A stretch of 13,914 bases of DNA from Lysobacteraceae bacterium (GTDB taxonomy: Bacteria > Pseudomonadota > Gammaproteobacteria > Xanthomonadales > Xanthomonadaceae): positions 1 to 13,914 of the forward strand of contig JAQGOI010000344.1 of NCBI GenBank assembly GCA_028293685.1, in the 5' to 3' direction. The first letter of the stretch is position 1. Each line of letters begins with the position of its first letter. The position numbers and the translations under genes were made by a program. Below are positions 8,905 to 13,914 of this stretch, in pieces. The notes beneath the pieces are model-generated. The model ran no database searches, was not told the DNA's origin, and was given only the letters and a program-made list of their open reading frames with translations.

Positions 8905-10674
8905 CTAGCAGCTCGGCAATTCGGCCTCGCGCTGATTCGCCGGGGCGTCGGCGCTTGCGAAGCCGTGCTGGCGATGCACGATCACCAGCTGGATGGCGTC
9001 GCCGCCACGATAATCGTCCGGCACAAGACGATAGGCGATATGGATGCGCGCATCCGGGGCCAGGCCTCGCCAGCCGCCAAACTCGACCGCGTTGAGCCGC
9101 AAACCATTCATGCCCAACTCAAGCTTCAGATGCCGCTCGCCAACGATGCGCCACGCGAGCACATCGAAATGGCCGTCGAACAATGGTTCCGGATACGCCT
9201 GCCCCCAGGTACCGCCATCGCGCAGGAGTTCCGCGATCGCCCGAGAGAATTCCGGCGGATGCAATTCGCCGTCGCTGATCACTTCGTCCCGCAACAGCGC
9301 TGTATCGAGCATCCGACCGATCGCTTCGCCAAGCGCCCGCTCGAAGCGCGGAAATGCTTCCAGTGCCAGCGTCAGCCCGGCGGCCATGGCGTGACCGCCG
9401 AAACGCTCGATCAGGCCCGGATTGGCCGAATCGACGGCCGCCAGGACATCGCGTATGTGGAGGCCTGGAATTGAACGCGCGGAGCCACGCAGCTGGGTGC
9501 TGCCCGGTTCCGCGGGGGCGAACGCAAATGCCGGACGGTGCAGGCGTTCCTTGAGTTTGGAGGCGACAAGGCCGACCACTCCGGGGTTCCATTGCTCGTC
9601 GAACAGGCACACCACCGCAGGCACCGCGTCGTCGAGGCAGGCGCGCGCGAGTGCAGCGTCGGCATCGTCGGTCATCTGTGCCTGCACTGCGCGACGCTCG
9701 CCATTGATCTGGTTCAGCACACCGGCAAGCTCGCGTGCGTGGCCGGGATCATCGCTGAGCAGGCACGCGATGCCGAGCGCCATGTCGTCCAGTCGTCCAG
9801 CTGCATTGATGCGCGGCGCGATCGCGAATCCTATGTCGCTTGCGGTCAGCATGCGCACGTCACGGCCGGACACTTCCGCCAGTGCGCACAAACCCGGGCA
9901 GCCCTGCCCTGCACGCAGGCGTCGGATGCCAGCGGCCACCAGGGCGCGATTGTTGACGTCCAGCGGCACGAGGTCGGCGACGGTGCCGACTGCAACCAGG
10001 TCGAGCAGCGACGACAGATCGGGTTCGCTTCCGGTCGCGAACGCGCCGGCATCGCGCAGGCGACGGCGCAACGCCAGCAGCACATAGAACATCACGCCGA
10101 CGCCGGCGAGCATCTTGCTCGGGAACGTGTCGCCGACCAGATTGGGATTGACGATCGCGTCTGCCAGTGGAAGCGTCGGGCCCGGCAGGTGGTGGTCGGT
10201 CACGACCACCTGCCAGCCGAGCGCCTTGGCGGCAGCGATGCCGGCATGGCAGGCGATGCCGTGATCGACGGTGACGATGACATCGGGTTCGAGCACGACA
10301 AGATCGGCGACAAGATGTGGCGACAGTCCGTAGCCGTGCGTCACCCGGTTGGGCACTGCATAGGACACACGGGTTGCCCCCAACATGCGCAGGCCACGCA
10401 CGCCGAGCGCACACGCGGTGGCACCATCGCAATCGAAATCGCCCACGACGACAATGTGTCGACCCTGGGTGATGGCCGCTTCCAGCAGTGCGGTTGCGCC
10501 ATCCAGGCCACCAAGCAGCTCAGGGGCCAGCAGATGGACCAGTCGGGGCTGGGCCTGGTCGCCATCGAGCGCTCCGCGCATGGCATGGATGCGTTGCAGC
10601 AACGCAGGCATCTGCCCCGGCCACTGGCCAGCCAATGGAGACGACGGTCGACGCTTGATGGTTCTGGTTGTCAT
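8905..10674 (-). CDS. recJ: Single-stranded-DNA-specific 5'-3' exonuclease RecJ
   Basis: Degrades single-stranded DNA 5' to 3' in RecF-pathway recombination, base-excision and mismatch repair; cytoplasmic and metal-dependent. The protein has 589 residues (E. coli 577). DHH phosphoesterase motifs are present: [10 protein letters not shown] (79-84 for DFDCDG), TVDHG near 136-139, and the DHH triad at 160-162 in [18 protein letters not shown] follows near 290, [13 protein letters not shown] near 362, and the DHHA1 motif [10 protein letters not shown] at about 424-433; the C-terminal OB-fold is also present. The start is the ATG at 10674, which overlaps the rpfE stop codon as ATGA, so translation is probably coupled. 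The frame extends upstream to 10749 but those 25 codons lie inside rpfE and have no family counterpart. It precedes prfB by 33 bp. Confidence 0.95.
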   Translation of the reverse strand: MTTRTIKRRPSSPLAGQWPGQMPALLQRIHAMRGALDGDQAQPRLVHLLAPELLGGLDGATALLEAAITQGRHIVVVGDFDCDGATACALGVRGLRMLGATRVSYAVPNRVTHGYGLSPHLVADLVVLEPDVIVTVDHGIACHAGIAAAKALGWQVVVTDHHLPGPTLPLADAIVNPNLVGDTFPSKMLAGVGVMFYVLLALRRRLRDAGAFATGSEPDLSSLLDLVAVGTVADLVPLDVNNRALVAAGIRRLRAGQGCPGLCALAEVSGRDVRMLTASDIGFAIAPRINAAGRLDDMALGIACLLSDDPGHARELAGVLNQINGERRAVQAQMTDDADAALARACLDDAVPAVVCLFDEQWNPGVVGLVASKLKERLHRPAFAFAPAEPGSTQLRGSARSIPGLHIRDVLAAVDSANPGLIERFGGHAMAAGLTLALEAFPRFERALGEAIGRMLDTALLRDEVISDGELHPPEFSRAIAELLRDGGTWGQAYPEPLFDGHFDVLAWRIVGERHLKLELGMNGLRLNAVEFGGWRGLAPDARIHIAYRLVPDDYRGGDAIQLVIVHRQHGFASADAPANQREAELPSC

Positions 10675-11660
10675 GCCTGTGACCGCTGTGGACGCGCACC
10701 CGACGAAGGCGCATCCAGCCGCACTACGGATTGCCGCCAGAAACGCCAACGGTGCGGGGATTTGAATTCGAATCGATTCCCGTCGGCCAGATCAAGGCTC
10801 AAGCGTGCAAGCTGCCGTCGGGATACCGCGCGTATCGCCGGAAGCAACCAGTCCCGTGAAAGCGACTCGAGGTCGCGCGCATGCCGCAGGTCGATCAGTT
10901 GGTCGCCTTGCAGCAGGGACCAATGTTTCGGCAAGTCCACCGGGCCCGACCCGGCGACCGTGGACAATGCACGCAGGTCGTCGTCCGTGGTCTGCACCGC
11001 CGTGTACGGTGTCGTGATCCGGTCGGGCAAAACGCCTGCTCCCCAGAACCACAACGAATTGATCGGCGGTTGGCCCGCCGCGACGCGTCGGCCGTTATGC
11101 GGATGGTTGTGCAGCACGACCTGCACTTCGTTGAGGAGCGCGCGCCAGCGACGCGTCACTGACGCATCCCCGTCATCGACCGGAATCAGGTAATCGGACA
11201 GCTCGGTGCCAAGCGCGTCCTCCGGCTCTAGGAACGTAGGCAATGGCGAATGGCGGGGCAACCGCACATACCAGCGCGATGGCACGGGCGCATCCAGTGC
11301 GAACCCGGCATCACCGAACAGCGGCTGCAAGTCCGGCAACAGCGCATCGACGTCGTCGTGCCCGGGCTGCAGGCCATCGCCGCAGGCAAACAGGCGCGCA
11401 CCGTTCATTTCGGCCCGAACCCATGCCGGATCCGCACGCAGCCATGCCGATGGTGCGGCATCCGCGACGTCCGCTTGCCGCGTGATGGCTGCCATGGGCC
11501 AACCGCCCGGAAGCAGTTCGAATTGGCGCATCAGCTGTGCGCGGTTGCCGGCGTCGCGTAACGGCAGGCGGTCGGCCTGCCCGAACGCGCGGGCCAACGG
11601 CTTCGGCAAATCGCCTTTCAGTCGCGCACCTGCGGGCAGCAGCAACGTAGCCGATGCCAT
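10671..11660 (-). CDS. rpfE: RpfE-family protein of unknown biochemical function (COG4255-like)
   Basis: The gene sits where rpfE lies in the Xanthomonas rpf region, between greA and recJ. Homologues are sometimes labelled phosphoglycerate-mutase-like, but no activity can be inferred here. The protein has 329 residues, no signal peptide and no membrane segment, so it is probably cytoplasmic. The most conserved-looking stretch is LNEVQVVLHNHPHN at 176-189 followed by GQPPINSLWFWGAGVLP at 196-212; the His cluster H184, H186, H188 and the acidic residues could bind metal (inference). The N-terminal half is rich in Ala, Pro and Asp without recognisable motifs. It begins 10 bp after the greA stop codon without a clear ribosome binding site, which suggests coupling to greA, and its stop overlaps the recJ start as ATGA. 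Family assignment is from position and the motif; I am fairly sure of the name and not of the function. Confidence 0.85.
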   Translation of the reverse strand: MASATLLLPAGARLKGDLPKPLARAFGQADRLPLRDAGNRAQLMRQFELLPGGWPMAAITRQADVADAAPSAWLRADPAWVRAEMNGARLFACGDGLQPGHDDVDALLPDLQPLFGDAGFALDAPVPSRWYVRLPRHSPLPTFLEPEDALGTELSDYLIPVDDGDASVTRRWRALLNEVQVVLHNHPHNGRRVAAGQPPINSLWFWGAGVLPDRITTPYTAVQTTDDDLRALSTVAGSGPVDLPKHWSLLQGDQLIDLRHARDLESLSRDWLLPAIRAVSRRQLARLSLDLADGNRFEFKSPHRWRFWRQSVVRLDAPSSGARPQRSQA

Positions 11661-11670
11661 TCAGTCGCGC

Positions 11671-12147
11671 TCAGTGTACGTAACGCACACCGATGATTTC
11701 GTACTCGCGCTGTCCGGCGGGAGCCTCGATGACGATGACGTCGCCCTCGTGTTTCCCGATCAACGCCCGGGCAACCGGCGAGGAAATCGCTATCAGCCCG
11801 AGTTTGATGTCGGCTTCCAGATCGCCAACGATCTGGTATGTCTTTTCTTCGTCGCTCTCGACATCGGCGAGGTCGACCGTGGCGCCGAACACCACCTTCT
11901 TGCCGACGTTGAGCGTTGCGATGTCGATCACCTGCGCGTTCGACAACTCGGCTTCGAGCTGCTTGATGCGACCCTCGATAAAGCTCTGCTGGTCACGTGC
12001 GGCGTGGTATTCGGCGTTTTCCTTCAGGTCGCCGTGAGCGCGGGCCTCCGCGATCGCGGAAATCACCGCCGGTCGCTTGACCGATTTCAGTTCTTCCAGC
12101 TCGGTGCGCAGTCGTTGCGCACCCTTGACGGTCAGCGGCGCTCTCAT
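11671..12147 (-). CDS. greA: Transcription elongation factor GreA
   Basis: Inserts its coiled-coil into the RNA polymerase secondary channel and stimulates cleavage of backtracked transcripts. The protein has 158 residues, as in E. coli. The N-terminal coiled-coil (about 1-75) contains [20 protein letters not shown] with the tip acidic residues D40 and E43; the C-terminal FKBP-like domain includes [11 protein letters not shown] and ends GVRYVH. The start at 12147 is set by the strong ribosome binding site AAGGGAG 9 nt upstream and by the family N-terminus; an upstream extension of the frame into carB is not GreA sequence. It follows carB after 28 bp and precedes rpfE by 10 bp, so it is likely expressed from the car operon plus any promoter further upstream. 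Confidence 0.98.
   Translation of the reverse strand: MRAPLTVKGAQRLRTELEELKSVKRPAVISAIAEARAHGDLKENAEYHAARDQQSFIEGRIKQLEAELSNAQVIDIATLNVGKKVVFGATVDLADVESDEEKTYQIVGDLEADIKLGLIAISSPVARALIGKHEGDVIVIEAPAGQREYEIIGVRYVH
11674..11690 (-). other. Hairpin covering the last greA codons
   Basis: On the minus-strand RNA GUGUGCG and CGUACAC can pair over 7 bp (one G-U pair) around the loop UUA. It lies over the final codons of greA, 13 nt before the rpfE start. It may influence rpfE translation, but could be a chance result of coding sequence. Confidence 0.25.
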
Positions 12148-12156
12148 CGAATCAAT

Positions 12157-12163
12157 CTCCCTT
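12157..12163 (-). promoter_or_regulatory. Strong ribosome binding site of greA
   Basis: AAGGGAG on the minus strand is 9 nt before the ATG at 12147 and lies in the 28-bp carB-greA gap. It fixes the greA start. Confidence 0.8.
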
Positions 12164-12175
12164 GGCGACGCATGC

Positions 12176-13914
<1,739 letters not shown>

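Noticed and set aside
8902..8907. TAGAAT on the minus strand as a -10 box for prfB
   Set aside because: It includes the recJ stop codon and no -35 box is found at suitable spacing; expected by chance.
9538..11193. 551-codon open frame on the + strand opposite recJ and rpfE
   Set aside because: Low-complexity antisense reading across two well-supported genes; no motif seen.

Overview
The window is chromosomal DNA from a GC-rich gammaproteobacterium of the Xanthomonadales/Lysobacterales (relatives of Xanthomonas, Lysobacter and similar genera). The placement rests on gene content and order: it carries the rpf (regulation of pathogenicity factors) locus in the arrangement known from Xanthomonas, plus palindromic repeats with the core ATTCCCGC...GCGGGAAT that are common in this order. 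No species can be named from the sequence alone. Almost every base is coding; the longest stretch without a gene is 161 bp.

Left end (1-2692, + strand): rpfB, a FadD-type long-chain fatty acyl-CoA ligase cut by the window edge by probably a single base, then rpfF, the crotonase-fold synthase of the diffusible signal factor (DSF). Centre-left (2699-5980, - strand): rpfC, the hybrid sensor kinase for DSF, and rpfG, the REC/HD-GYP cyclic-di-GMP phosphodiesterase it controls. rpfF and rpfC face each other tail to tail with 6 bp between them. The rpfH gene that separates rpfG and rpfC in X. campestris is absent; the two genes are 3 bp apart.

Centre and right (6111-13914, - strand): housekeeping genes in the order carB-greA-rpfE-recJ-prfB-lysS, all on the same strand as rpfG-rpfC and tightly packed, so the whole series could be one long transcription unit. 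prfB has the programmed +1 frameshift at an in-frame TGA. rpfE and recJ share an ATGA overlap. Between prfB and lysS lies a pair of inverted REP-like palindromes.

How the genes work together: RpfF makes the cis-2-unsaturated fatty acid signal, RpfB activates free fatty acids (including those released by RpfF) to CoA esters and in Xanthomonas helps turn over DSF. RpfC senses DSF and passes phosphate to RpfG, which then degrades cyclic-di-GMP. All catalytic and phosphotransfer residues I could check in these four proteins are present, so the circuit looks intact.

The main anomaly is in carB: the reading frame continues without shift, but an in-frame TAA at 13568-13570 replaces a conserved Tyr in the second half of carbamoyl-phosphate synthase large subunit. 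I found no previously undescribed system; the rest is a well-known locus with some local variations that are listed as findings.
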